A stretch of DNA of 64,000 nucleotides from Flectonema sp. DT1601. Taxonomy: Eukaryota; Euglenozoa; Diplonemea; Diplonemida; Diplonemidae. The notes under the pieces are model-generated. The model worked only from the letters and a program-made list of their open reading frames with translations, was not told the origin of the DNA and made no database searches. The DNA is taken from assembly GCA_964019425.1 (NCBI GenBank), contig OZ025858.1:62001-126000 (forward strand), given 5' to 3'. The number at the start of each line of letters is the position of its first letter. The first letter of the stretch is position 1. Positions 9,072-18,139 of the stretch are shown one piece after another. A program made the position numbers and the translations under genes.

Positions 9072-9635
9072 ATGCCCTTGGGGGGAAAGGGCATTTTTCG
9101 TTGCTGCTATTGCGGTGACACAGTCTCCCCTCACCACGCCCGCCTGCTGGAAGTCAATAGGCAGGTCAACCACGCCCTCTCCCATGTGAACCACATTCAG
9201 GTCTCTAAGCTGAAGAGCGATGTCCCCGATGACCCCATGCTCACCAAGCCTGATGCCAGCATCATCCCGGTGGACGCACCATCCCTACCTAACCCCCCAA
9301 CCAAGTCCCAGCGCGGGGCATTCATTTTCTCTGTTGTTGAATGCTTTGCGCTGGAGCTCCCCACAAAGCTAAAGTTGCGTGACCCCCTCTCCCTCCCGGT
9401 GCCCCAGCAGTCCGCCACACTGACCCAAGCGAAAGCAGCGAAAGCAGCAGAAAATGCTGCTGCCAGGAAAGTTGCACAAGAAAAAACTGCTCAGCGAAAA
9501 GAGGAGGCAAGAAAGGAGAAGGCGGCTGCCAAGAAGGCGAAGGAGGAAGCAAGGGATGCAGCCAGGAAGAAGGCTGCAGAGGCGAAGAAAAAGAAGGCTG
9601 CAGAACCGGCACGCAAGAATCCCAAGGTTGAGTAA
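9072..9635 (+). CDS. Unknown protein with a Lys/Ala-rich tail
   Basis: An open frame of 187 codons starting right after ...GCACAAGT. It opens with CCYCGD, a CxxC-type metal-binding look, and has a mixed-composition middle. Residues about 115-185 form a highly charged Ala/Lys/Glu helix (KAAKAAENAA, KEEARDAARKKAAEAKKKK). GC content is clearly above the surrounding DNA, so it may be the 3' part of a larger imported or mobile gene. A pyrimidine tract is not obvious upstream. The family was not recognised. Confidence 0.4.
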   Translation: MPLGGKGIFRCCYCGDTVSPHHARLLEVNRQVNHALSHVNHIQVSKLKSDVPDDPMLTKPDASIIPVDAPSLPNPPTKSQRGAFIFSVVECFALELPTKLKLRDPLSLPVPQQSATLTQAKAAKAAENAAARKVAQEKTAQRKEEARKEKAAAKKAKEEARDAARKKAAEAKKKKAAEPARKNPKVE

Positions 9636-10242
9636 TGACAACAGTTGCTCTTTGGATTTTTTATTTATTTAACCAAAAAAATTATCATCAGCTTGGAACC
9701 CAATGATTACACTCACTTGTTTCTACCCCAATGAATTACCTCTCATTGTCTCTCAAGCAATATCAATATGGGTTGTCAGGCTGTCTCCTGGCAGAGATGG
9801 GAGGAGTAATGGAAAGACACCACAGAACAGAACAGTGTGAACGAGAATGAGCCCCTCAGTGATTAAACCCACCGCACACGCGATGCGCCGGTCCAAAGTC
9901 CGGAACCTCACCACAAGCGATGGTCAGGAAGGGTGATGGGTCACTGGGCACAAGCGATGCCCATTTAGTTGTCAAAGTGACATGACGTATGGCAAACTGA
10001 ACAGGTTTGACATCGCACAGCATACCAGCACCAACGGTACCATCTGGATATCACTCACTTTTTTCACTAGAATTCACACATTTTCACACATTTTCACACA
10101 TTTTCACACATTTTCACACATTTTCACAGGATTTCACTACCAAAAAGCAGCAAAAAATTAAGTGAAAAATCGTGAAAAATCGTGAATTTTCGTGTAGCAA
10201 AGTGAAAAATCGTGAACACCTCCACCCTGCCGATCGCCTCAT
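9636..10242. other. Spacer with an 11-bp tandem repeat
   Basis: Moderately GC-rich spacer without an open frame. At about 10071-10134 TTCACACATTT is repeated about five times. It is followed by GTGAAAAATC repeats (about 10160-10215), which resemble its reverse complement. Confidence 0.6.
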
Positions 10243-10355
10243 GCATAGCAGATCCGTGTCCTCTGTACTAACGCTATACTGTGACTGATGCATGTAATGG
10301 TTGGGTTCTTGCTAATGTGAATGCTGACGTTCGAATTGCCCCGACTTTCAAGTAA
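10243..10355 (+). repeat. Spliced-leader-RNA-like repeat, copy B
   Basis: Second copy of the 529-675 sequence. From 10267 it reads ACTAACGCTATACTGTGACTG, and about 34 nt after the start it has ATGGTTGGG (possible donor). Roughly 85 nt after the start lies AAATTTGGG, similar to an Sm-binding site. Exon-like start, donor and Sm-like site come in the same order and at roughly the spacing of kinetoplastid SL RNA genes. No clear T-run terminator follows at once, and the exon body differs from known SLs. Treat it as a candidate only. Confidence 0.35.
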
Positions 10356-10629
10356 ATTTGGGTGAATAATTTCTCTTGTCTTCTGTCTGACGCTTGTGAT
10401 GCACCTCTATAGGTGTATGAGTAATACTTGGTAAGAGGCAGGTCACACAGGTTTGGTGCATTTTGGGTGGTCATAACCCTTTTTTTTTTTTTTTTTTTTT
10501 TTTTTTCCCCGAGAAAAAAAAAAGTGCTGGTACCCAACAGCGGAAAAAAAAAAAGAGTTGTTCACAACAGCGAAAAAACTTTTTGGGTGCAGGCAACGGA
10601 GAAAAAACTTTTTTTTATGTAGGCAACAG

Positions 10630-10752
10630 AGAATTCTCCTTATTTTTTTTAAAAAAGAGAAACAATCAGTTTAGCGTCTTGACCAGGACGGAAAATAGAA
10701 ATTAATCGACATAGTCGATCGATAAAAAAAACAATGATAGCATTGATTAATC
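10630..10752. repeat. Satellite fragment left of the second TIR copy
   Basis: Half a satellite unit with GTCTTGACCAGGACGG (about 10671) and the GTCGATCGATA palindrome. A variant of the other palindrome (ACAATGATAGCATTGA) is also present. It borders the second TIR element. Confidence 0.7.
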
Positions 10753-10758
10753 TTTTTT

Positions 10759-11019
10759 GGGAAAACCTCTAATTCAACAAAAATAGTTTGCGAAATCGCC
10801 AACTCCCTACAAAAAAAAGTTGTCCACCAGGACTCGAACTTGACCCAAAATTTTGGCTTGCGGCGGGTTTTTTGTTTGTGAGCCTACCAAGCTGGGAAGA
10901 GAGTGCAAGGGGGGCTTGCGTCCGCCAAATTCTTGGCGGGACGCCAAGGGGGGGGAGCCCCTAATAAAAGCCCGCCTGTCCCGTACAAAGTCCAACCTGA
11001 AAAAACAAATTTGCAACTG

Positions 11020-11051
<32 letters not shown>

Positions 11052-11648
11052 TTCTAATTAAAGACGCGCATGAATGGACTAATGAGATTCCTTCTGTCCC
11101 TACCTACTATCTGGCGAAACAGCAGTCAAGGGAACGGACTTGAAACTGTCAGCGGGGAAAGAAGACCCTGTTGAGTTTGACTCTAGTCTGACTTTGTGCA
11201 GTGACATAGGGGGTGCAGTTATAGGTGGGAGGTTTACCAACAATGAAATACCACTACTCTTATCGTCGCTTTACGTATCCAATGATGGGGGAACGGCAGC
11301 TGCCTCTTCGGAGGTTAGGGTCCTTTCGGACTCGTGGCTTTTCCGATTCCAGCGACAAACGGGCTTCGGCTCGTGACCCCTCGTTTGGAGACACCACTGG
11401 GGCGGATGGAGGGCCACATTGACGAAGGCTTCTGAGTCACGAAACCTAAATCGATGATGAGGATCGTTAAGCCACATTTCTAAAGGTCAGGCTTTTACTA
11501 ACGTGAGAATTTCTGTTCTCGATGGTTCGAATGTGCCTGACAAAAATTACCTAATTTGGAATGCTGTTTGAAGTCTGGTGAATTTTGGTTGGAGGTCTTA
11601 GTCTCACTGGTGAACTGTACAGTAACATTTTGAAGTGATCGATCACAC
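10759..11648. mobile_element. Second copy of the TIR element, one end only
   Basis: Begins GGGAAAACCTCTAATTC, the same terminal repeat as the right end of the 3762-4987 element. It is the reverse complement of about 4069-4987 for about 900 bp, up to GATCGATCACAC. The other TIR is missing: homology stops at about 11648 and unrelated DNA follows. The two copies face each other around about 5.8 kb and differ by small indels and substitutions. Confidence 0.7.
11020..11412 (+). rRNA. LSU (28S-type) rRNA fragment, + strand copy
   Basis: Reads CTCTTAAGGTAGCCAAATGC, ACGCGCATGAATGG, CAGCGGGGAAAGAAGACCC and GAAATACCACTACTC in the order of the domain IV/V junction of eukaryotic LSU rRNA. Near its 3' end it lacks the GTCAGGTGGGGAGTTTGG stretch found in the inverted copy. 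It lies inside the second TIR element, is a fragment, and is unlikely to be a working rRNA gene. Confidence 0.85.
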
Positions 11649-11649
11649 T

Positions 11650-11693
11650 TAATATCTAAAGTTGTTACTGTTTTTACATTGTCAAAGTTTCAC
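11650..11693 (+). repeat. Dispersed motif J, copy 1
   Basis: The stretch containing AAAGTTGTTACTG and ATTGTCAAAGTTTCAC recurs at about 23073-23116 and 29965-30008. The third copy sits directly before the acceptor of a gene. Here it starts where the TIR-element homology ends. Confidence 0.6.
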
Positions 11694-11918
11694 CCGCAAA
11701 ATCCCAGCGCATCAAGAGGCCGAAGTAGACAACGCTCACCCGCAACCCCGCACATACAGAAGTTATTCTCTCACATTTTCTATTTTTGAGACACTGAACG
11801 TGACGGAAAAAAATCTTTTGTGTAATCTAGAAGTCTGATAGTCTCAAGGTGTGTTCCATGGAACACACCTCAGTCAGTTCTTCCAGTCATTTATGTCTAA
11901 CGGAACAGAAAATGAAAA
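11694..11918. other. Short spacer before the + strand gene run
   Basis: No repeat or frame recognised. It contains the palindrome GTGTTCCATGGAACAC at about 11853-11868, an 8-bp perfect inverted repeat without a spacer. Confidence 0.45.
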
Positions 11919-12281
11919 ATGTCCTCCTTTTCCAAAATGCTCTCTGAACCCAGGATTTTGGATCCAGAGTATCTTATCGATCATATAACTCTTATCGCTT
12001 CGCTCAACGATGTGTTTCTAGATGTTGTTATGTATCGCATTCCTTCGAGGCATAATCTGACGATGTGGTTATCGCATGACATAATCAAAGAGATTGGTTA
12101 TGGACAAGGAAAATATAATACCCTTTTTATTAGAATGTGACACCAATTTTTTTTGTAGTGCAAACTTGTTATCTTTTTGTTTTATACAGAAGAAAAAAAA
12201 CATCATCGAGAAGTTAGTGGGACAGAATGGAGCACTAAAATTGAGTACTTATTAAATGGATGGTTCAACTTGGTAACATAA
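11919..12281 (+). CDS. Small unknown protein, probably two exons
   Basis: Reading join(11919..12096, 12190..12281) gives 89 residues. Exon 1 encodes MSSFSKMLSEPRILDPEYL ... MWLSHDIIKEI and exon 2 continues EKKHHREVSG ... YLLNGWFNLVT before TAA. The inferred intron (12097-12189, 93 nt) starts GTTATG and ends TTTTATACAG, close in length to the other introns here. Without splicing, exon 1 would stop at 12138-12140. The amino-acid mix is protein-like and not low-complexity, but I do not recognise the family. Confidence 0.4.
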
Positions 12282-12301
12282 ATTTTCAATTCCAATCTGA
12301 C

Positions 12302-12303
12302 AG
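12302..12303 (+). promoter_or_regulatory. Probable trans-splice acceptor AG for the DUF268 gene
   Basis: A T/C-rich stretch (TTTTCAATTCCAATCTGACAG) ends in AG 21 nt before the ATG at 12325. The mature 5'UTR would be about 21 nt plus the leader. Confidence 0.4.
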
Positions 12304-12324
12304 ATAGGTATAGAAGAAGAGATT

Positions 12325-15045
12325 ATGGGCAATTTGGTAAAGCCAATAGCTTTGGCTTTGGTAACGATGTTATTGTTAGTATGTTGGGCACATCAGCGGG
12401 GAAGATCAACAGGTCTGGTAAGAAAGGGGCCCAAGATACAGGAGATGAAAAATGTAGAGAAACTTCCTTTAAAACCAGAGATTCCTGATACTGATATGAC
12501 TATTGAGGTCAATGACAACACGCCGGATAAAAATCCAAGTATCCCTACAAATCCAGAAGTGGAACACGAACCAAGGGAAACTGAAAAAACTGATGCTCAG
12601 GAGAATATGATAATACAAAAGGACGTGTCACCGAATAAAGAAATAATAATCCAATCAGATCCTCCAATCCCACTAAGAGACAATGAAGCGGGTAATTTAT
12701 TAAAGCAAGACAACGGGAATGTGCATAAAACAGGTCCATCCCTCCCTACTTCTTCAATTAAAGAGGAAGAGACAGTTCCATCTAACTCATCAGAAAAACA
12801 CGTATCTTCTATGAACAACACGTCCATCAACGAAAGAGAAAAGCTGGCTACGGCGGTGGAAGATAAGTCAGAAGAGCACGTACCTTCTATGAACAATACG
12901 TCTATCAAAGAAAAAGAAAAGTTGACTACGGCGGTGGAAGATAAGTCGGAGATACAAGTTGCTGAGAGTAACACAACCACTGGTTCTCAGCCATTGACAA
13001 TAAAAGAACCGAAGCCTCTTGAGAAGTATGATCCATATGGTAAGGAAAAAGAAACCCAGAAGGTCGCTTCGGACGTTGAATCTGAAGAGGTTTATTATGC
13101 AAAGGTGTTGGGAAAACAACTTGATGCGTGTGGTGATTTGTGTAATGTCAATGGTAGTTCCTATAAGGTGAAACTGGCTTTCGGAGACGATGTATTTGAT
13201 CGCATTTCAGCAGACGTCAATTGCCCGAAATTGTTTGCTTCAGAATACATAGATACTCCTGCTAAACGTGTACCTCCATCCAGAATTCCGAAGGCGATGT
13301 TGCATTCCTTTTCACTTGATGGGCAGTCTGCTATTAGTTACGCTTCCAGAATATATAGTGAAGTTTCCATTAATTCATCTGTCACTGATTGGCCAGACTC
13401 TCTGATTCAGGAATATTTAGATAATTTAAAATCAGGGACTTACAAAGGGTCATATGGACAGCATAACTCCCGAAACCTTCTCGAAGTGGCTAAAAAATAC
13501 TACTCAGGGAAAACGATTTTAGTGCTGGGATCAGTAACTCCATGGGTAGAAGCAATATTACTTCACGCTGGGGCGACTCATATTTACACTGTAGATCATA
13601 GAGTTATTCAATGCAATCATCCAAAGGTAACTCCGCTAACAGCTGTCGAGTTCAATGAATTGTATAGACAGGGAAAGGTTCCCAAAATTGCAGGTGCCGT
13701 GGCCTTTGGAACGGTTGTGCACTCTGGTCTTGGCCGCTACGGTGATATTTTGAACCCCTGGGGAGACATTATGGCAATGTCGAAATTATGGTGCGTACTC
13801 CAACCCGATGCTGTTGTAGCGGTAAGTACCTTTGCAGATGCTACTGCAAGCGACGTGGTTGAGTGGAATATGCGCAGGCACTATGGATCTCGCCGCCTTC
13901 CTCGTTTGTTTACAAATTATCGAATTATGCAAGTGTACCCACGCACAAATTGGCAGCTGCTTTTTGTCGCTCGAAAGGTAGATCCGTCTTCCACTACCCG
14001 CATTCCTCGTTACGGATTGGACGACTCTTCTACAGCTGCTGCTGACAAGGATTATTTTAGTAGCAAAATTGGCGAATCTCGAGAACCCTCGTCAACTGCA
14101 AAACCGATTGAGAAGTACGATCCTTACGGTAAGGAGAATGCAACAAAACCAGCGGCGCCCACCGAGAATGTAAGAAACGAGTTGCCTTCCAGTGGAGCAA
14201 AGGAAGTCAAACCAATCGAGAAATACGACCCTTATGGTAAGGAGAATGCAACAAAACCAACGGCTCCCACCGAGAATGTGAGAAACCAATTACCTTCCGG
14301 TGAAGCAAAGGAAGTCAAGCCAATCGAGAAGTACGATCCTTACGGTAAGGAGAATGCAACAAAACCAGCGGCACCCACCGAGAATGTAAAAAACGAATTG
14401 CCTTCCAGTGGAGCAAAGGAAGTCAAACCAATCGAGAAGTACGACCCTTATGGTAAGGAGAATGCAACACAACCAACGGCTCCCACCGAGAATGTGAAAA
14501 ACCAATTACCCTCCGGTGAAGCAAAGGAAGTCAAGCCAATCGAGAAATACGACCCTTACGGTAAGGGGAACACAACACAACCAACGGCTCCCACCGAGAA
14601 TGTGAGAAACCAATTACCCTCCGGTGAAGCAAAGGAGGTCAAACCAATCGAGAAGTACGATCCTTACGGTAAGGAGAATGCAACACAACCAACGGCTCCC
14701 ACCGAGAATGTGAGAAACCAATTACCTTCCGGTGAAGCAAAGGAAGTCAAACCAATCGAGAAGTACGATCCTTACGGTAAGGAGAATGCAACACAACCAA
14801 CGGCCTCGACGGGGGGTGTCAGAAACGAATTGCCTTCCAGTGAAGCAAAGGAAGTCAAACCGATCGAGAAGTATGATCCATACGGTAAGGAGATGGAAAT
14901 GATGAATGAGACAAGTGCTATCGTGGGTAGTGATTCTAATAATAAAATGAAACCGATTGAAAAATACGACCCCTATGGCAAGGGGGAACCTACACTCGCT
15001 GATACCAAATCAGAAGAAACTAAGTCCCTGGATAAACAAACATAA
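12325..15045 (+). CDS. Membrane-anchored DUF268 protein with tandem KPIEKYDPYGK repeats
   Basis: 906 residues, one exon. Residues 5-22 form an N-terminal hydrophobic anchor (PIALALVTMLLLVCW) after a short cytoplasmic end, so a type II membrane or secreted topology is likely. Residues about 25-230 are charged and Ser/Thr/Asn-rich. About 255-555 match the DUF268 family (methyltransferase-like fold, function unknown). The signature parts are ILVLGSVTPWVEAILLHAGA, HSGLGRYGDILNPWGD, KLWCVLQPDAVV and HYGSRRLPRL. Residues about 592-890 hold nine KPIEKYDPYGK motifs, most in a 36-residue (108-nt) tandem repeat. A tenth motif (KPLEKYDPYGK) precedes the domain at about 231. Most repeats contain an N-x-T sequon (NAT or NTT), so a glycosylated stalk is plausible. 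Confidence 0.85.
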   Translation: MGNLVKPIALALVTMLLLVCWAHQRGRSTGLVRKGPKIQEMKNVEKLPLKPEIPDTDMTIEVNDNTPDKNPSIPTNPEVEHEPRETEKTDAQENMIIQKDVSPNKEIIIQSDPPIPLRDNEAGNLLKQDNGNVHKTGPSLPTSSIKEEETVPSNSSEKHVSSMNNTSINEREKLATAVEDKSEEHVPSMNNTSIKEKEKLTTAVEDKSEIQVAESNTTTGSQPLTIKEPKPLEKYDPYGKEKETQKVASDVESEEVYYAKVLGKQLDACGDLCNVNGSSYKVKLAFGDDVFDRISADVNCPKLFASEYIDTPAKRVPPSRIPKAMLHSFSLDGQSAISYASRIYSEVSINSSVTDWPDSLIQEYLDNLKSGTYKGSYGQHNSRNLLEVAKKYYSGKTILVLGSVTPWVEAILLHAGATHIYTVDHRVIQCNHPKVTPLTAVEFNELYRQGKVPKIAGAVAFGTVVHSGLGRYGDILNPWGDIMAMSKLWCVLQPDAVVAVSTFADATASDVVEWNMRRHYGSRRLPRLFTNYRIMQVYPRTNWQLLFVARKVDPSSTTRIPRYGLDDSSTAAADKDYFSSKIGESREPSSTAKPIEKYDPYGKENATKPAAPTENVRNELPSSGAKEVKPIEKYDPYGKENATKPTAPTENVRNQLPSGEAKEVKPIEKYDPYGKENATKPAAPTENVKNELPSSGAKEVKPIEKYDPYGKENATQPTAPTENVKNQLPSGEAKEVKPIEKYDPYGKGNTTQPTAPTENVRNQLPSGEAKEVKPIEKYDPYGKENATQPTAPTENVRNQLPSGEAKEVKPIEKYDPYGKENATQPTASTGGVRNELPSSEAKEVKPIEKYDPYGKEMEMMNETSAIVGSDSNNKMKPIEKYDPYGKGEPTLADTKSEETKSLDKQT
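14098..14990 (+). repeat. 108-bp coding tandem repeat
   Basis: Tandem units of 108 bp inside the DUF268 gene, each encoding a KPIEKYDPYGK motif followed by a Pro/Thr-rich linker. Linkers alternate between NELPSSGAKEV and NQLPSGEAKEV types, suggesting two-unit blocks were duplicated together. Confidence 0.9.
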
Positions 15046-15990
15046 CCACAACAAACCTGCAAGTCGATTGCACATTATTTATGTCCTGTGTTAGTGCGCT
15101 TTTCACACGGCTGCTATTTTTGTGACTTGGTTATACTTTTTGCTTCTCCGTTATTTTTCCAATTAATAATTGCTCGATGATAAGTTCCCCAATATAAAAG
15201 TATGTGACTGCATCGAGCCCCCATCCCTCACCTTTAACCTTGATGGAGATTACCCGGAAAATTATTTTGATCGGCGGTGAAAGGATGGGTTGAACACTAC
15301 AGAAATTAACAATTCAGACATTTTTTTTGAAGTTTAATTTAATAACTGTGAAAGGAACAGCTTTTGTGAGGAAAAAATCTCCAATTTCACGAGAATTTTA
15401 GTGGTTTCCTTAGCAAAGAAGTAATCTTGTGGGAACAAATCCACACACGAGTTTTTTTTTTTCTTCAGCCCAAGTTCATAAGATAATCTTTCTAATTATC
15501 GATTGCGTAGTACCTGTCAAACTTAGAACCTTATTACCCCCCCTCAGTATTTACGTCAATCGCAGAGTGTATACCTACACTAACATTACTTTTAGTCAAC
15601 TGTATCTCAGAACTAATGTTAAATTATCGGTTATGTTGTTTATGATACAATACATTTGTATTTTACGTACAAACTTGAGCAGTTAAACCCCCTCAGTACT
15701 GTGTATGCAGCTAACAATTATTATAATGCAAAGCCTTCTACGTCATGTGCAGAATGTTTACCAATACTAACATTACCTTTAGTCAACGTGTATGATAGCT
15801 AACGTTTTATTTTAGTTAACTCTGGTACGATACAGATATCTTATTTCTTCATAAATATATTCAAATATTTCAACTCTCCTCAGAAAACGATTATTATAAT
15901 GTGATTTCCTTTTTGTAATAAGATTCTGAATTATCAATATTTTCTCATTTTTTTTTTTTTTTTTTTTTTTTTTGCGGCAAGTTTTAGTGT
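15046..15990. other. Intergenic region with two copies of repeat family C
   Basis: Contains 15560-15675 and 15757-15870, which resemble each other and sequences near 40.8, 53.9 and 54.0 kb. Shared blocks are TTTTAGTCAACTG, AACTAATGTTAAA, GTTAACTCTGG and ATACAATACA. It ends in a run of about 23 T before the next gene. No open frame is supported. Confidence 0.55.
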
Positions 15991-16020
15991 ATGTGTTATC
16001 TCTTTACTGCGGTGGCCTAT

Positions 16021-16036
16021 ATTAATTCCTTTACAG
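16021..16036 (+). promoter_or_regulatory. Probable trans-splice acceptor deciding the start of the PDZ-SURP gene
   Basis: ATTAATTCCTTTACAG ends in AG 18 nt before the ATG at 16054. An earlier in-frame ATG at 15991 lies upstream of this AG and just after a 23-T run with AG at 15980-15981. Use of the earlier acceptor would add 21 mostly hydrophobic residues. I favour 16054 because the peptide from there looks normal for a nuclear protein. Confidence 0.45.
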
Positions 16037-16053
16037 ATCTTACGAGATACATA

Positions 16054-18139
16054 ATGCAGGGTAATACTCTATTGGAAAAGCTTAAACAGAAGAAAAGAGT
16101 GAGAGCGGCACAATTTGCTGGTGGCACAGGAGGATCAACGAGCGGGAGCCTGGCTGGGATTCTAGAGAAGGCAACAAATGCAAATGGAGCGCAGGCAAAT
16201 ATGCCTGTGCTGCAGGTGCAGCGTGCACCAGTCCCTGTCTCGGGACCTCGTCAAATATATGTTATTTTCAAGACCCCGGGAGAGAAGCTCGGTATGGGTA
16301 TATCAAGTCAGTGCGAGATTGAGAGCGTTGTAGCTTCTTCTCCATCAGCCAGGGCATGTCTACAGACAGGAGTGAAAGTGATTGAGGTAAATGGTACTCC
16401 TGTAATGTCAATGGATGAAGTTAAAAGGTTATTTATTCAACATTCTAATGAACAACTAATGCAATTAACCTTAGTAACGGGTTCCACTGGAGTGGTACCA
16501 GAACCTCAGAATATGAGAACAGCGCAATTACAACAACAACAGCAGCAACAGCCACAGGTACCCCCACAGCCAGCAATGACTCCCCCACCCACTCATAATA
16601 CTGTTCCGCCTCATCAAGTGCATCATGCCCCACCTCAATATTCAAGTGTGCCACCACAACCTGGAAGTGTTCCACCCCAGGCACCACCAGTAATGCCAAC
16701 AGCACCGAGTGGATTGCCTGCAAGTGGACCATCGATGTCCAACGACGAATTATTTCAATTAATTGATAAGGTTGTGGCTGATGCTGCAGCCGCTCCTGAT
16801 ACCAGGCAGTTTGAAGACTCGTTGAGGAGACAGCCGGGTAATTGGGGATTTTTAAATGCTGGTCATCAGTTTTATGAATTTTACATTTCGCGCAGGGATG
16901 CCAAAATTGCGGAACTCGCTGATGCACATCAAGCGATAGCGTCGGCGTTTGCGGATGTGGGGCAGCCAGCGCCGCCGCAGCACCCGGTGAGTCACCAGCC
17001 AATGGCTCCAGACCCTTCTATGTCAACGCAGGAGTTGTCGGAAATGCAGATGCAATTCCCGGGAGCGTTTGCTGCTGCTGGTGTGATGCCTTCGAATCCG
17101 ATGACTGCGGTGCGGATGGTTTCTATGCAGCGAAATGTTCCAAAAACTGCCTTCTCTAACGCTAGTGAAAGCGGTCTTGAGGCTGCTAATAGACTTGCGA
17201 ACACCAGTAGAAGAAGTGAAGTTGGAACTCACATTGGGCACTCCACTGCGAGAAACAGGAGGTCGAGTTCACGTTCATCATATTCATCTTATACTTCTGA
17301 TAGTAGTTACAGCAGTGACAGTAGGAGAAAGTCCAAAAGGGGAAGGCATTCGGGTAGAGATACTCGCGTTCTCAAAAAGCAGCAACCCGTTCAGGATACT
17401 CGCCGAGTAGTCACCAACTCTCCTGCAATCGCTAAACCTCAGCCTCGCAGTAAAGTATCAGCACCAATTAAACTTGTAACTCCTGCACTTCCTCCTGATG
17501 ACTACGTCTGTCCAGTTTGCTCAACATCTGGTCACTGGGGAAGTGAGTGCACTATTGTAAAGAACCTCGAAGGTATGACTTCCCAGTTATCGTTTGTAAT
17601 CGTAACATATCATATCAAGTATTGTCACGGTAGTGTTTGCATTACATCAAAAAAAAAAAACAGAAACTGAGAGCATACCCCCTGGACCTTATGTTTGCAC
17701 TTTTTGCGATGAAAAGGGTCATTGGGGTAAGAATTGTGTGAGGTATGATATGTTAATTAACTGTTGTTACATAAGTGAGGAATTGACGACCACCTCAGCT
17801 ATCTGGAACTAATACACAAAATTCAGGAACACGTCTAAGATGGTTGCGATAAGTGGCCCACCTGTTACTTTCAAATGCAAGAAGTGTAGCGAATCAGGTC
17901 ACTGGACCATTGATTGCCCAAAATGGGAGGAGCAGCGTGCAGCCGAAGCCGCTGCAGCACCCGCAGGGGCATCTGTTGCAGCAGCTGCAAAAGGGAAGAA
18001 AGCAAAGAAGGCAAAGAAAGAAAAGAAGGAGAAGAAGGAGAAGAAGGAGAAGAAGGAGAAGAAAGATAAGAAAAATAAGAAGGAAAAAAAGAGGTTAAAA
18101 AAAGAAAGGAAGGCTAAAAATGCAGCATCTGAGGTATGA
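16054..18139 (+). CDS. PDZ-SURP-RS-zinc-knuckle protein, probable splicing factor, with cis-introns
   Basis: Reading join(16054..17572, 17664..17742, 17827..18139) gives 636 residues. A PDZ-like domain lies at about 68-143 (KLGMGISSQCEIESVVASSP, GVKVIEVNGTPV), then a Gln/Pro-rich stretch. A SURP domain lies at about 231-287 (ELFQLIDKVV ... FEDSLRRQPGNWGFLNAGH, FYEFYISRR). An Arg/Ser-rich segment follows at about 399-430. Three CCHC knuckles come next: CPVCSTSGHWGSEC at the end of exon 1, CTFCDEKGHWGKNC in exon 2 and CKKCSESGHWTIDC in exon 3. The protein ends in a Lys-rich tail. Both splices restore the frame exactly and place one knuckle per exon. SURP and RS domains are typical of pre-mRNA splicing regulators; a PDZ domain there is unusual. 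The TGA at 18137 lies inside a third donor-like GTATGA, and splicing to 18219 would replace the last codons with about 14 others ending at 18263. Confidence 0.8.
17573..17663 (+). other. Cis-intron 1 of the PDZ-SURP gene
   Basis: 91 nt, GTATGACT ... ACAG, phase 1. Removing it joins KNLE to ETESIPPG in frame. Confidence 0.75.
17743..17826 (+). other. Cis-intron 2 of the PDZ-SURP gene
   Basis: 84 nt, GTATGATA ... TTCAG, phase 2. Removing it joins CVR to NTSKMVAISG in frame. It contains in-frame stops if retained. Confidence 0.75.

Noticed and set aside
12097-12140. Unspliced ending of the small 11.9-kb gene
   Set aside because: Possible, but splicing at 12096/12190 extends the frame with a protein-like sequence and a good acceptor; kept as the alternative.
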